In this document: positions 45,933 through 55,606 of the stretch, piece by piece
Layout: each line of letters opens with the position of its first letter
Position numbering within the stretch: the stretch's first letter is position 1
Source: JAJDTQ01 sp965204235
Lineage (GTDB): Bacteria > Desulfobacterota > Binatia > UBA9968 > JAJDTQ01
DNA length: 64,000 nt
NCBI GenBank assembly: GCA_965204235.1
Contig: OZ241979.1
Span: 558,001 to 622,000 of the forward strand
Direction: 5' to 3'
Made by a program: the position numbers and the translations under genes
The notes under the pieces: model-generated
What the model saw: only the letters and a program-made list of their open reading frames with translations
The model's database searches: none
What the model was told of the DNA's origin: nothing

Positions 45933-46796
45933 ATGACGGATACCGTGTACAAGGACTTTCGCCGGGAGGAGATGGAGTACCAGTTCAACCCTCGCGTGAG
46001 CGTGGCCGAATACCCGCAGTTGGCGCTGACGAGGGAGAAGGCCAGCGAGGCCGCCCGGGCCCGGCTGAAGCACTTCCGCAACGTGCGCTACGGGAGCGGA
46101 CCCCGGGCGCTGCTCGACGTCTTCCCCGCGGAGCGGCCGGCGGCGCCGGTGCAGGTCTATATCCACGGCGGATACTGGCGCGGCGGCAGCAAGGACGCCT
46201 ACGGCTTCATCGCCGAGCCGTTCGTCGAAGCCGGCGTCACCGCGGTGCTGCTGGAGTACGACCTCTGCCCCCAGGTGACCGTCCCCGACATCGTACGCCA
46301 GACCCGGGAGGGGATCGCCTGGGTCTGGCGCCACGCGGCGGACTACGGCGCCGACCCGGGGCGGCTGTACCTTTCGGGATCCTCCGCCGGCGGCCATCTG
46401 GCGGCCCTGGCGCTGAACCACCGATGGGAGGAGGACGGCCTTCCCGCGGACGTCATCAAGGGCGCCGTGGCCATCACCGGGGTTTACGACCCGGACCCCG
46501 TCTTCCACGTATCGGTCAACGAAGACATCCGCCTGACTCCCGACACCGCCCGGGAGGTCAGCGCCATGCTGCACCCGCCCCTCGACCGGACCCCGCTGGT
46601 GGTGGCCGTGGGGTTGGCGGAGACCCGGGGATGGATCGGGATGTCCAGGGACTTCTTTGCCCTTTGCCGGGAGCGGGGCGTGGACTGCGAATACCTGGAA
46701 GTGCCCGGGGCGCACCACTTCTCCATCTCCGGCCAACTGGGCGAACGGGGCAGCCTCCTGTCGCGCACCGTGCTGTCGCAGATGGGTTGCCTGTGA
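45933..46796 (+). CDS. Alpha/beta hydrolase, kynurenine formamidase-like
   Basis: A 287 aa alpha/beta-hydrolase. It has the HGGYW oxyanion motif (78-82) and nucleophile S151 in LSGSSAGGHLAA, both typical of arylformamidase-like and HSL-type esterases; the His lies in VPGAHHFS. The start has GGAGGAG 5 nt upstream. No tryptophan catabolic genes are nearby, so the physiological substrate may be a different ester or formamide. Overlaps the next gene's GTG (GTGA). Confidence 0.85.
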   Translation: MTDTVYKDFRREEMEYQFNPRVSVAEYPQLALTREKASEAARARLKHFRNVRYGSGPRALLDVFPAERPAAPVQVYIHGGYWRGGSKDAYGFIAEPFVEAGVTAVLLEYDLCPQVTVPDIVRQTREGIAWVWRHAADYGADPGRLYLSGSSAGGHLAALALNHRWEEDGLPADVIKGAVAITGVYDPDPVFHVSVNEDIRLTPDTAREVSAMLHPPLDRTPLVVAVGLAETRGWIGMSRDFFALCRERGVDCEYLEVPGAHHFSISGQLGERGSLLSRTVLSQMGCL

Positions 46797-47404
46797 ACCG
46801 TCGGTCCCTCGGCGCGATGGACTCCATGGACCACGGACGCGCCCGAACCCGGAGCGCGGTTCGCAAGGGATGGCTGACCGGCCTGGCGCTGCTCTCCTGG
46901 GGCGTACTCGCCCATGCGGAGACGATGTACGTGAGCGGCTACCGGGAGGTCATGCTGCGTTCGGGCCCCAGCGTCGGGCACAGGATCCTCGCGGTGCTCA
47001 AGACCGGCAACCGCATGGAGGCGCAGGGGGAAGAGGGCAACTACCAGCTCGTCACGCTCCCGGACGGGCGGCAGGGCTACGTGCTCAAGAACTTCCTCAC
47101 CAACGAAGCGCCGCCCCTGCGGCGGGTCCAGCAGTTGACGGCCAGGGTCGAATCCCAGGCAGCCGAGCTGGGACGGCTTCGCAGCGAGAACTTGCAGCTC
47201 AAGGCCGACAACGAACGGCTGACCGGCGACAACGTGAGCAACGAGCGCCAACTCCGGCAACTCCGTCAGGAAAGGGCGGACCACCGACAGGACGTGCGGC
47301 TATGGTGGTTCGTGGCCGGAGCCGGCGTCCTCCTCACCGGCTGGTTGATGGGGTGGACCCGCGTCCGCCTGAGAAGAAAGGCCCGGGTCCGGAGCTTCAC
47401 CTGA
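46793..47404 (+). CDS. Periplasmic SH3-domain protein (TIGR04211-like)
   Basis: A protein of about 203 aa. After an N-terminal region, a signal segment reads WLTGLALLSWGVLAHA, then a bacterial SH3 domain (TMYVSGYREVMLRSGPSVGH to YVLKNFL), a coiled coil (about 110-165), and a C-terminal transmembrane segment (WFVAGAGVLLTGWLMGW). This architecture matches the TIGR04211 group, function unknown. The GTG at 46793 overlaps the upstream stop, but an ATG at 46817 would also keep the signal peptide; ribosome sites do not decide. Confidence 0.78.
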   Translation: MNRRSLGAMDSMDHGRARTRSAVRKGWLTGLALLSWGVLAHAETMYVSGYREVMLRSGPSVGHRILAVLKTGNRMEAQGEEGNYQLVTLPDGRQGYVLKNFLTNEAPPLRRVQQLTARVESQAAELGRLRSENLQLKADNERLTGDNVSNERQLRQLRQERADHRQDVRLWWFVAGAGVLLTGWLMGWTRVRLRRKARVRSFT

Positions 47405-47415
47405 GGGACATCGGA

Positions 47416-47443
47416 TCCATTCCGGCTCGAGGCGCCTCTCACG
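47416..47443. repeat. Truncated repeat A copy (forward)
   Basis: Only the 5' end (CCATTCCGGCTCGAGGCGCC) is present; it breaks off into unrelated sequence that forms the 3' end of the GT2 gene. Confidence 0.5.
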
Positions 47444-48914
47444 GGTGCGTATTCCCGTCGCCTCCGGCGCGGGAACCCCGGTACTTCAATGCCGCGGGCG
47501 GTATCCTGCCGAAGCTGACGCGCGGGCCGCTCCGGCCGGCCGGGGGGAAGGGGCGGAGCTTCAGTTTCCGGGGAGCGACATCCCTTGCCTCGCCGAAGTC
47601 CGCGGGGCGGGCGCCCGTTCGCCGTGCTCGATGGAGGGCCCACGACCGTGTGATGGACACGCTGGCGCCGTCGGGGAGGAGCGCGGCGGCGACCACTGCG
47701 TCTCCCAGGCGGACGTGCAGACGATGCACCAGGTCCCTCGCCGACACCGAGGCGGGGAGCGTCACATGGAACGGGGCCGCGGGGAACTCGTCGAGGGCGG
47801 AGCGGGCGGGAGCGACGCGCACCCGCGGGTCCGGGCCGAACTCGTGCCGGAGGTACTCCAGCCGCTCGCCGTCGCCACTCCCATCCATTTCGATTCGCAC
47901 CACCAGGTCGTGCACGCGGTCGGCCAGGATGTCCCCGGCCACCTCGGCTACCTGCTCGGCCGGACAGGGGCCGGCCTCGACGGTGACGACGTACTGCGGC
48001 ACCGTGTAGATGCGCCCGGGCGAGGCGCCGCGGTACCGGGGGTGGGCGATCCGGTTGGCGACCTTCCCCCACTGGAGCCAAGCGTCGCGCTTCTTTGCTT
48101 CGATTCCCTCGGCCCATCGGCCCTGGTGCCAGGCGAACGCGGCCCGCACCGGCGCCACCAACGCGCCTCGGGTATACGCCCGATAGGCGAACTCGCTGTC
48201 TTCCTGCCCCCAACGCACGAACGACTCGTCGCTCCCGCCCACCGTCCAGTAGAACTCCCGGCCCACCCCGAAGTTCCCCCCGATCAACACCTTGAACACG
48301 TCATCCGCGCGCGTCGTCAGGTCGTTGGTCCGCCGCATGTAGGGCTCGACCCAGGGAGGGTCGGCCGGGCGGTCCGAGAACAGCTCCCGCAACGTCCCGG
48401 GCCGGTTCCGGACGGCCTCCGCGTCCACGTCGTCCACCGAAACGTGGGCGCGGAACCCCACGGTCACGACGTCGGATACGAAATGGTGCCAGCGGGCGTG
48501 GGCGGCGATCCAGCCCGCTTCCACCAGCAGGTCGTCCTCCAGGAACAGGACGATGGCGTGCGCCGCCGCCCGCGCCCCGTGGTTGCGCGCCCGGGGGGTC
48601 CCCCTCCCGCGGTGCTCCTGGCGCACCACCCGGACGTTCAGCGGCGACCGGGGCGGCGTCAGGCGCGGCTCGGACCCATCGTCCACCATCACCACCTCGA
48701 AAAGGTCCCGGGGGTAGGTCTGCCCCTCCAGCGCGGCCAGGGTCCGGGCGAGCGTCGCCGCAGGCGTCCGATAGCAGCACATCACCACGCTGACCGGCAG
48801 GGAGGGGGTGAACTCGTCCGGCGACGGCAGAGCCACCTGACGCCAGTCGTTGTAGGGCACCTTCGCCGGCCGGGGGTTCCACCCGGACGGCATCGGGCGA
48901 GGAGGTTGCGTCAT
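47439..48914 (-). CDS. Family 2 glycosyltransferase
   Basis: A 491 aa inverting glycosyltransferase of the GT-A fold. VSVVMCCYRTPAATLARTL begins the nucleotide-sugar site at about 41, followed by VVMVDDGS (74-81), RARNHGARAA near 108 and LFLEDDLL (123-130), which hosts the DxD-like acidic residues. QEDSEFAYRA further on is typical of chondroitin-polymerase-like GT2. The last 150 residues are a divergent domain of unknown role. Divergent with the sulfotransferase, 51 bp apart. Confidence 0.85.
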   Translation of the reverse strand: MTQPPRPMPSGWNPRPAKVPYNDWRQVALPSPDEFTPSLPVSVVMCCYRTPAATLARTLAALEGQTYPRDLFEVVMVDDGSEPRLTPPRSPLNVRVVRQEHRGRGTPRARNHGARAAAHAIVLFLEDDLLVEAGWIAAHARWHHFVSDVVTVGFRAHVSVDDVDAEAVRNRPGTLRELFSDRPADPPWVEPYMRRTNDLTTRADDVFKVLIGGNFGVGREFYWTVGGSDESFVRWGQEDSEFAYRAYTRGALVAPVRAAFAWHQGRWAEGIEAKKRDAWLQWGKVANRIAHPRYRGASPGRIYTVPQYVVTVEAGPCPAEQVAEVAGDILADRVHDLVVRIEMDGSGDGERLEYLRHEFGPDPRVRVAPARSALDEFPAAPFHVTLPASVSARDLVHRLHVRLGDAVVAAALLPDGASVSITRSWALHRARRTGARPADFGEARDVAPRKLKLRPFPPAGRSGPRVSFGRIPPAALKYRGSRAGGDGNTHP

Positions 48915-48965
48915 ACGCGGAAACCTATAAACTATCGATCCGACCGGCAAGGATCGGAGTACGGC

Positions 48966-49727
48966 GTGACCATCATCTCGCACAGCCGCAGCTTCATATT
49001 CGTGTGTCCGCGCAAGGTCGCCAGCACCAGCCTGATGCTCTCGCTGACGCCTTTTTGCACGGACGAGGACGTCGTCGTCCGCGACGTCCTGGACACGTCC
49101 TTCTACGGCTTGGACAGTACCGAGTTCGACCTCCCCCAGGTTCGCAACGCCCATGCCTTGACGGACCAGAACAAAATGACCGGAGGCCAAAGGCATGTCC
49201 TGCCGGATAGAATCCGGAAAGCCGTGGGAGACCGCGTGTGGGACGAGTATTTCAAGTTCACCGTGGTCAGGAATCCGTGGGACTGGTTCGTGTCCCTTTA
49301 CTGCTGGAAGCTCGGGGGCGACTGGCTGCTGCAAAGACCTTCACACCATCGCTCGCTGCTCGGTTTCCTGCGTTCGCGCTATCGACTGTGCCGGACGGAG
49401 CCGAACTATCTGCTCGGCCGCCACCGGGCGAACGTCGAGATCATCCTGAAGCGGGGATGGTTCGAATCGTTCATCTCCGACGTGACTGCGTTCTATTGCC
49501 TTGATGGACATCCTTACGCGGACTACTACATCCGCTTCGAGAAGCTGGAGCAGGACCACGACGAAGTCTGCCGCCGGATGGGGCTTCCCCGACGCCCTCT
49601 GCCGAAGACCCGGGACAAGACCCGGGACAGGAACGTCGAATACCGCGAATACTATACCGACTGGTCCAGGGAATATATCGCCCGGCAGTGCCGTCCGGTC
49701 ATCGACGCCTTCGGTTACCGTTTCTGA
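48966..49727 (+). CDS. Sulfotransferase family protein
   Basis: A 253 aa PAPS-dependent sulfotransferase. The 5'-phosphosulfate-binding loop is seen as FVCPRKVASTSLML near residue 12-25, and the 3'-phosphate motif as FTVVRNPWDWFVSLY. It starts at a GTG with GGAG 9 nt upstream. With the glycosyltransferase next door, a sugar is the most likely acceptor. Its 3' end overlaps the convergent oxidoreductase fusion by 13 bp. Confidence 0.82.
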   Translation: MTIISHSRSFIFVCPRKVASTSLMLSLTPFCTDEDVVVRDVLDTSFYGLDSTEFDLPQVRNAHALTDQNKMTGGQRHVLPDRIRKAVGDRVWDEYFKFTVVRNPWDWFVSLYCWKLGGDWLLQRPSHHRSLLGFLRSRYRLCRTEPNYLLGRHRANVEIILKRGWFESFISDVTAFYCLDGHPYADYYIRFEKLEQDHDEVCRRMGLPRRPLPKTRDKTRDRNVEYREYYTDWSREYIARQCRPVIDAFGYRF

Positions 49728-52039
49728 CCCCCGGCCGCCTCCCCGCCCCTGCCCCGCGCCGCGGGCGCTCTCCCATCCCGGCCGCGCGCCCACTCGAGAT
49801 AGCGCGCGGTGAGTTCCATGCCGCGCTCCAGGCCGAAGTCCGGCTCATAGCCAAGGAGACGGCGCGCCTTGTCGATCCGGACGGAACACTTGGCCGCGTA
49901 GAGGTCGAGGAGCCTCCGGGAAGGCAGGAACTCCGGCGGTCCGCCCGTGTTCCGGGCAGGCAGCAGGCGCCCCTGCTCGTAGAAACGCCTGGCCATGGAT
50001 TTGCCGCGTTCGCCCAGCCGCCGGTAAACGGCGAAGCGAAGGACCTGACGCAGCGGGCGCAGCAGCCCGTGGCCCAGCACGCGCCGGGGCGTGGGGAGAA
50101 TCCGCAACCCGTTCGCGCTGCGGCTCCGGCGCTCCATCTCGTCGTACGCCATCGTGCGGACGGCGCCGTCCCGTCCGAGCGCCCTTGCGTAGGCGCCATA
50201 GAAGTCGAGCCACGTGGGGTGTTCCGGGCCGGAGATGAGGAAGCTCTCGCCCACGGCTTCGTCGCGTTGCGCCGCCAGCAGGAGCGCCTGGACCACGTCG
50301 TCCACGTGGACCGCGTTGCATATCCCGTCCCCCGGCGCCGGCAAGAACACCGTGCCGTCCGTCAGCATGTCGGCCGGGCGCTCGGTCCAGTATCGGCTGA
50401 ACGGCCCGTACACGACGGTGGGCTGGAGGATGGCGGCCCGGAGGCCCTCTTCCCGGACCATGCGCGCGACCTCGTGTTGGGCAGCGAGCTTGTCGTCTCC
50501 GAAGCGCCGCCCCAGCGGGCTTGCTTCGGTCAACGGCGCGTCGGGCAACGGCTCGTAAACGGACAGGGAGCTGACGTGCACCAGGCGGCGAACCCCGTTC
50601 CGAAGACACGCCGCGCCAATCGACCGGGCGGCTTCCCGGTTGGCCGCGGGCGAGCGGGTATCCCTCGCCAGATGGAACACCGCATGGCAGCCATCGACCA
50701 GCGCGTCGATGACGTCGCCGCCGGCGTCCCGGTCGGCCATGTCGAAGCGGCGCAGCGCAACCGCTCGCGCCGGGAAGCGGGCGATGCGGGCGGCGTTCTG
50801 GAACGTGCGGACCGCGGCCCGGACGTTCGCCCCCTCCTCCAGCACGAGTCTCTCGACCAGCCGCGCGCCGATGAAACCGCTCGCGCCGGTGACCAGCACG
50901 TCCTTGCCTTCCAGGGTTCCTCCGGTTGCCCTCCGGGCAGGGACGCTCCACGACCGCGGCAGCGGTTGGCGAACGCGGTAGCAACCATCGATGATGCGGA
51001 CCGCACGCGCCGCGGAAGCGCCGGACACGAACGGCTCGCCGCCGGAGCGGAGGGCGCGCAGCCAATCCTCCAGTTCCCGCTCGAACATATGGTCGTGCAG
51101 ACGTTCGTCGGGCATGGCGCCGCCGGTGCGTCCGTCGAGCTCGAACCCCATGAGGTCCTCCGGACGGGCGCGAACCACTGCGTTGCGCTGCAGCGCCACC
51201 TCGACCTGTCCCCGGCTGCCGGTGATGACGGCCGTGTTGCGGAGGGCGCGCGTGCGGCTCAACTCCACCGTGCCCGTTGCGCCGCCGTGGAGTTCCAGTT
51301 CCAGGAGGGCATCGCCTTCGACGCCGCCGAGCGAGTCGTCCCGGTAGCGGACCGGCCGCCCGTCGCCGAGCCACCACAGCAGGGTATCGAGGGTGTGGGA
51401 TCCGGTGTCCAGCAACACCCCGCCGCCGGACGCCTTCGGGTCCCAGAACGCGGGCGAGTACGGACCGGTTCCCTCGACGGCCCTGGCCGCGGTCAAGCGG
51501 CGCGTATGGAAGCTCTCCCCTTCCCGGACGTCGAAACGTTCGACCTCGCCCAGGGCGCCGCTGTCCACCAACGCCTTGACCCAGCGGTTGACGAACAGGA
51601 AGCGGCGCATGTGGCCCACGGCCAGACGGACCGACTTCGCCGCCGCGGTCTCCACCATGGACTCGGCGTCCTCCCGGGCAGTCGCCATGGGTTTCTCGAC
51701 GAACACGTGGATGCCGCGGCGCAACAGCGCCAGGCTGACTTGCGCGTGGGACGCCATGTGGGTGGCCACCAGCGCTGCCTCGACTTCGCCCGGGGCGAGG
51801 TCGGCGGCGTCCGCGGCCACCCGCGGCGCTCCGTAGCGACGGGCCAGCTCCACCGCCCGGTCCGTCCGCTGGTCCACCAGGACGCGAGGCCGCCATCCGA
51901 GTCGAGCCAACGCCGGCAGATGGCGCTCGCCGGCGACGCCGCCGCAGCCGATGACCGCCAAACGAGGGAAACGCCGGCCGCCCCCTCCGTCACCGCCTTC
52001 CGCCCCGACGCCCCCGTGCGCAGGCATATGCCCTCCCAT
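49715..52039 (-). CDS. Fused Gfo/Idh/MocA oxidoreductase and SDR-type NAD-epimerase
   Basis: A 774 aa two-enzyme fusion. Part one (about 24-365) is a Gfo/Idh/MocA sugar dehydrogenase: AVIGCGGVAGERH (29-40) for NAD(P), EKP at 115-117, and D211-x3-H215 (LLDTGSHTLD). Part two (about 378-745) is an extended SDR epimerase/dehydratase with VTGASGFIGARL (383-394), S490/S491 and VVYGP. At the usual YxxxK position it has FGDDK (F513, K517), so the catalytic Tyr is Phe. The first half looks active; the second may be impaired or may use another residue. Both halves suit nucleotide-sugar processing for a glycan. Confidence 0.85.
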   Translation of the reverse strand: MGGHMPAHGGVGAEGGDGGGGRRFPRLAVIGCGGVAGERHLPALARLGWRPRVLVDQRTDRAVELARRYGAPRVAADAADLAPGEVEAALVATHMASHAQVSLALLRRGIHVFVEKPMATAREDAESMVETAAAKSVRLAVGHMRRFLFVNRWVKALVDSGALGEVERFDVREGESFHTRRLTAARAVEGTGPYSPAFWDPKASGGGVLLDTGSHTLDTLLWWLGDGRPVRYRDDSLGGVEGDALLELELHGGATGTVELSRTRALRNTAVITGSRGQVEVALQRNAVVRARPEDLMGFELDGRTGGAMPDERLHDHMFERELEDWLRALRSGGEPFVSGASAARAVRIIDGCYRVRQPLPRSWSVPARRATGGTLEGKDVLVTGASGFIGARLVERLVLEEGANVRAAVRTFQNAARIARFPARAVALRRFDMADRDAGGDVIDALVDGCHAVFHLARDTRSPAANREAARSIGAACLRNGVRRLVHVSSLSVYEPLPDAPLTEASPLGRRFGDDKLAAQHEVARMVREEGLRAAILQPTVVYGPFSRYWTERPADMLTDGTVFLPAPGDGICNAVHVDDVVQALLLAAQRDEAVGESFLISGPEHPTWLDFYGAYARALGRDGAVRTMAYDEMERRSRSANGLRILPTPRRVLGHGLLRPLRQVLRFAVYRRLGERGKSMARRFYEQGRLLPARNTGGPPEFLPSRRLLDLYAAKCSVRIDKARRLLGYEPDFGLERGMELTARYLEWARGRDGRAPAARGRGGEAAGGQKR

Positions 52040-52118
52040 CGACGTCCTTCACTCGCGCTTCACGACCCTGCGCCGGGAATTCGAGCCAGGGGTGGTTCGC
52101 CGGCCCGGGTTGACGGGA

Positions 52119-53750
52119 TCAGGGAGCAGGATGAACGTACCGGTCGATCCGTATGCCGCGGTCGGGGTTGTCCGGGTCGTCCCTGAAGTTCCATCGCCAG
52201 AGTTGCAGCTCCACGCTGCTCATGCGCGCTCCGTCGTCCCCGGCGCCGGCCGCCCGCATCACCGCGTCCAGGAACTGCCTCGCCTCTTCCCGGCCTTCGG
52301 CGTCCCGGAACGCGTCCATGACGACGACCCGGGTGCGACCGGCTCGCATCGCACCGATCCAGCGTCCGAAAGCCGCCCGTTCGCTGCCGCCGTCCTCGTA
52401 GTGGACCACCGCCCGCCCGTACGAGACCACGCCGGCATCCGCGTCGCCTCCGTGTCTGGTGAACATCCGCAACGGCGTAAGCGGGTAGAAAGAGAGCTTC
52501 GTCACCCACAACGACGACAGGAACAGCAAGATCGTCATGGCGGCGAGTGCGCCTCGACCATGGGTCCCCGGCAGGCGGTCCGCGGCAACGCCCGGAACCG
52601 GCGCATCGTACCGTCCGGCGGCAGCGCCGCGCCGCCTTGCCAACCACCGCCCCGGCGCGCCCCAATCGTAGAACACCCATAGCAACAGGATCAAATCGAG
52701 GAACAGTATGTTCTGCAGGAACAGGATGGCCACGTGGACGCAGACCATGACCGCGGGCAGAACCAGCCGGGCGCGCCGGGAAAACAGCACGAGGCCGAAG
52801 GCCAGTTCCGCGCCAAGGGCGACGGCTCCCAGCAGCACGAAGAATACGTCGGGCATCGGCATCAGCCACAACGCCGCATCGAAGTTGAAACCCTCCTTGT
52901 ACAACTCCAGTGTCGGACGCAGCAGCATCCACCGCATGCTGTCGGCCGACACCCAGTCGAGACCCATGAAGTAGAGCTTGCTGCATCCGGCTGCCGCGTA
53001 GGGGAAGGCGATGACGATCCAGACCGCGTACCGCGCCCATCCGAAATACGAAGTGGGCGCATGGGCCGGGGCCACGGGTTTGCCGCGGGCCGCCCGCCAG
53101 ATCCGGTCCACGGCCCATCCCTGGTCGCAGCGCGTGAACGACAGCACGGCCAGCACGTACAGCGGAAGGATCCCGCTGTGGTAGAAGAACGAGTACCCGC
53201 GAAAGACGCCTTCCATCACGAGATAGCAAGCCGCGGCCGCGGGAACCGCGGCGCGGGTCCCCAACCCGACCACGCCCGCGGCGAGCAGCAAGACCGTAAG
53301 GCCCTGGAACCCCCGCAGCAGGTGGGCGTCGGCAAGGAACGCGTCGAACCCTATGGGCAGCAGGTGCAGCAGCTTCATGAAACCTTGCGGCTCGAGCATC
53401 GCGCGAGGGAGCAGCGCCGAACTCGCCAGGTCTTCGCGGAGCGTCAGGACCAGCAGTATGCCGCAAGTCCAGGCGCGGATTGCCCCCAGGGTCCCGGGGG
53501 TGGCCTCGCCCACCACCCCCTCGCTGAACCGCGGCGCCTGCATCGCCCGCCACAGCGGCATGACGCCCCAGATGGCCGCGCACCAGAAGGCGCCCAACCA
53601 GGTCACTTCCCGCCAGTGCTTCAGGTAAACCCGAAAGAACTTGCCGGCGAGGCCGCCTCCTCCGTCCCCCCACTCTCCGAGTAACGAAGGAAGCGCGTGG
53701 GAAAGCGCCAACCAACCGGCCAGCAGTGCCGAGGACACCACGATGCGCAT
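52119..53750 (-). CDS. HTTM-like polytopic membrane protein
   Basis: A 543 aa integral membrane protein with about 9-11 hydrophobic segments in the first 400 residues, then a soluble C-terminal domain (about 410-543). The stretch YAAAGCSKLYFMGLDWVSAD resembles the conserved helix of HTTM (vitamin-K gamma-carboxylase-like) proteins. The ATG at 53750 gives a membrane-inserting start (MRIVVSSALLAGWLALSHAL). An alternative at 53960 would run over the divergent promoter region and is rejected. Biochemical activity unknown. It is divergent with the next gene, 103 bp apart. Confidence 0.7.
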   Translation of the reverse strand: MRIVVSSALLAGWLALSHALPSLLGEWGDGGGGLAGKFFRVYLKHWREVTWLGAFWCAAIWGVMPLWRAMQAPRFSEGVVGEATPGTLGAIRAWTCGILLVLTLREDLASSALLPRAMLEPQGFMKLLHLLPIGFDAFLADAHLLRGFQGLTVLLLAAGVVGLGTRAAVPAAAACYLVMEGVFRGYSFFYHSGILPLYVLAVLSFTRCDQGWAVDRIWRAARGKPVAPAHAPTSYFGWARYAVWIVIAFPYAAAGCSKLYFMGLDWVSADSMRWMLLRPTLELYKEGFNFDAALWLMPMPDVFFVLLGAVALGAELAFGLVLFSRRARLVLPAVMVCVHVAILFLQNILFLDLILLLWVFYDWGAPGRWLARRRGAAAGRYDAPVPGVAADRLPGTHGRGALAAMTILLFLSSLWVTKLSFYPLTPLRMFTRHGGDADAGVVSYGRAVVHYEDGGSERAAFGRWIGAMRAGRTRVVVMDAFRDAEGREEARQFLDAVMRAAGAGDDGARMSSVELQLWRWNFRDDPDNPDRGIRIDRYVHPAP

Positions 53751-53853
53751 GGCCGGTTTGTACCACGCTTCACGCGGGATTTCCCTTCCCGGGACGCGCC
53801 TCGCCGCAACGCCGAGATTGCGGTACGACGCTCGCCATGTTACGTTCGACCGC

Positions 53854-55287
53854 ATGCACGGAGCGGTTTCGGCGTTGCCGAGAAACGCGCCGATGTTCTT
53901 GTTCGTGGCGGCGCTCATACTGGCGGCCTTCGCCGGCGGGCTGTACGTCGCGCGGTACAAGGTCTTTCCCTACGCTCTGCTGCACGAAGCCTACAAGACC
54001 CTCCTGGCGACGCTCGAGACCAACCTCCCTGATCCCAGCCAGGATCGGGGGAGGTTCGTGGATGTCCCTCCCGACCAGGCGGCGGCCCGGCGCTTCGAGT
54101 TCATCGGCAGCGATCACTTGACGGACCCGATCGTGGTTCCGGGAAAGCGGGGGCTCTTCCGGGAGTACTGTCCGGACCACGTGGGCTGCCTTGCGGTGGA
54201 GTACACCGGCCGCGGGGAAGTCCGGCAGGCTTGGCCGTACCGCCCCGACGAGTTGGAGAAGTGGATGGAAAAGGGGGAGTTCGCCGCGGATTTTCCATAC
54301 GAGCACGCGCCCGGGTTCTCCTTCCTCGACCATATACAGACAAGGAGGGTGTCGAAATACGCCAACGGGGACCTTCTGGCGGTCTTCTACCTCAGTCATA
54401 CCCACCCGTACGGGGGGGGCGTGGCGCGTATCGACCGGACCGGCAAACCGGTGTGGTACCGTCCGGACTTCGGCCACCATCGGGCGCACCTGACCGATGG
54501 CGAAGTCGTTCTGGTTCCGGGCCTGCGGCTCGGCAAGCCCATCGATATCGGGGTCGTACCGGGACGGGACGACTTCCGAACCAGGATGTCTTGTCCGCGA
54601 TGGCGTCACGACCTCGTGAACGTAATCGACCCTGCGGGGAGGCTGCTGAGGGAGACGTCCGTGTTCGACGCCCTGATCCGGTCCCCCTATGCCTCGCTGT
54701 TGCTCCATGCGAATCCTTGTGACCCGACGCACGTCAATTCCGTCCACCCGCTGGGAGAAGACGCCGCGGGCGCGGGCCTCGAACCCGGAGACCTGGTCGT
54801 GTCCATGAGGAACCTGCATGCCTTCGCCGTATTGGACCGCGAAACCCATCGGTTGAAGCGCATGGTGCGCGGCGGGTTCATGATGCAGCACTCGGTCCTG
54901 CATTTCGAGGGGTCCCGGTTCCTCCTGCTGGACAACCAGGGCGGCAGGACCGCGGACGGCGCCCTGGGCGTATCACGGCTGCTGATGGTGGACGCGGCGA
55001 GCGGCGAGGAGACCACCATCTTCCCGAACCACCGCACTCCCGGCCATTTGCGGGAACTGTACACTTCCAAGAGAGGCGGAGTCTCCGTTTCCCCGGACCG
55101 AAGCAGGGCGCTGGTGACGTTTACCTACGAGGGCAAGGCAGTGGAGGTTCGGATCGCCGACGGCGCGGTGCTGGTCGTGTTCGACTTTCTCCACGACGTG
55201 TCGCACCTAGATGAGTTTCCGGAGGAACGAACCACCCGGGCGTTTCGAAGCTGGCTCCAGACCGTCCGCTATGGCGGCGATGGATGA
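53854..55287 (+). CDS. Arylsulfotransferase-like (ASST family) membrane-anchored protein
   Basis: A 477 aa protein with one N-terminal transmembrane anchor (MFLFVAALILAAFAGGLYVA at 14-33) and a large extracytoplasmic beta-propeller-like domain. Repeats such as HVNSVHPLGED, DLVVSMRNLHAFAVLDRETH and QHSVLHFEGSRFLLLDNQGG resemble bacterial arylsulfate sulfotransferases, which use His at such positions. PAPS is not needed by that family, which transfers sulfate between phenolic esters in the periplasm. Whether this copy is catalytic is not certain. It follows a divergent HTTM-like gene. Confidence 0.75.
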   Translation: MHGAVSALPRNAPMFLFVAALILAAFAGGLYVARYKVFPYALLHEAYKTLLATLETNLPDPSQDRGRFVDVPPDQAAARRFEFIGSDHLTDPIVVPGKRGLFREYCPDHVGCLAVEYTGRGEVRQAWPYRPDELEKWMEKGEFAADFPYEHAPGFSFLDHIQTRRVSKYANGDLLAVFYLSHTHPYGGGVARIDRTGKPVWYRPDFGHHRAHLTDGEVVLVPGLRLGKPIDIGVVPGRDDFRTRMSCPRWRHDLVNVIDPAGRLLRETSVFDALIRSPYASLLLHANPCDPTHVNSVHPLGEDAAGAGLEPGDLVVSMRNLHAFAVLDRETHRLKRMVRGGFMMQHSVLHFEGSRFLLLDNQGGRTADGALGVSRLLMVDAASGEETTIFPNHRTPGHLRELYTSKRGGVSVSPDRSRALVTFTYEGKAVEVRIADGAVLVVFDFLHDVSHLDEFPEERTTRAFRSWLQTVRYGGDG

Positions 55288-55314
55288 TCCGCGAGACAGG
55301 AGGACGGTGAGATC

Positions 55315-55551
<237 letters not shown>

Positions 55552-55606
55552 GGAACGGTGAAGTTCCGACGCCGGTATTCCAGCCCGGACCGGGAACGGA
55601 GAGGCC

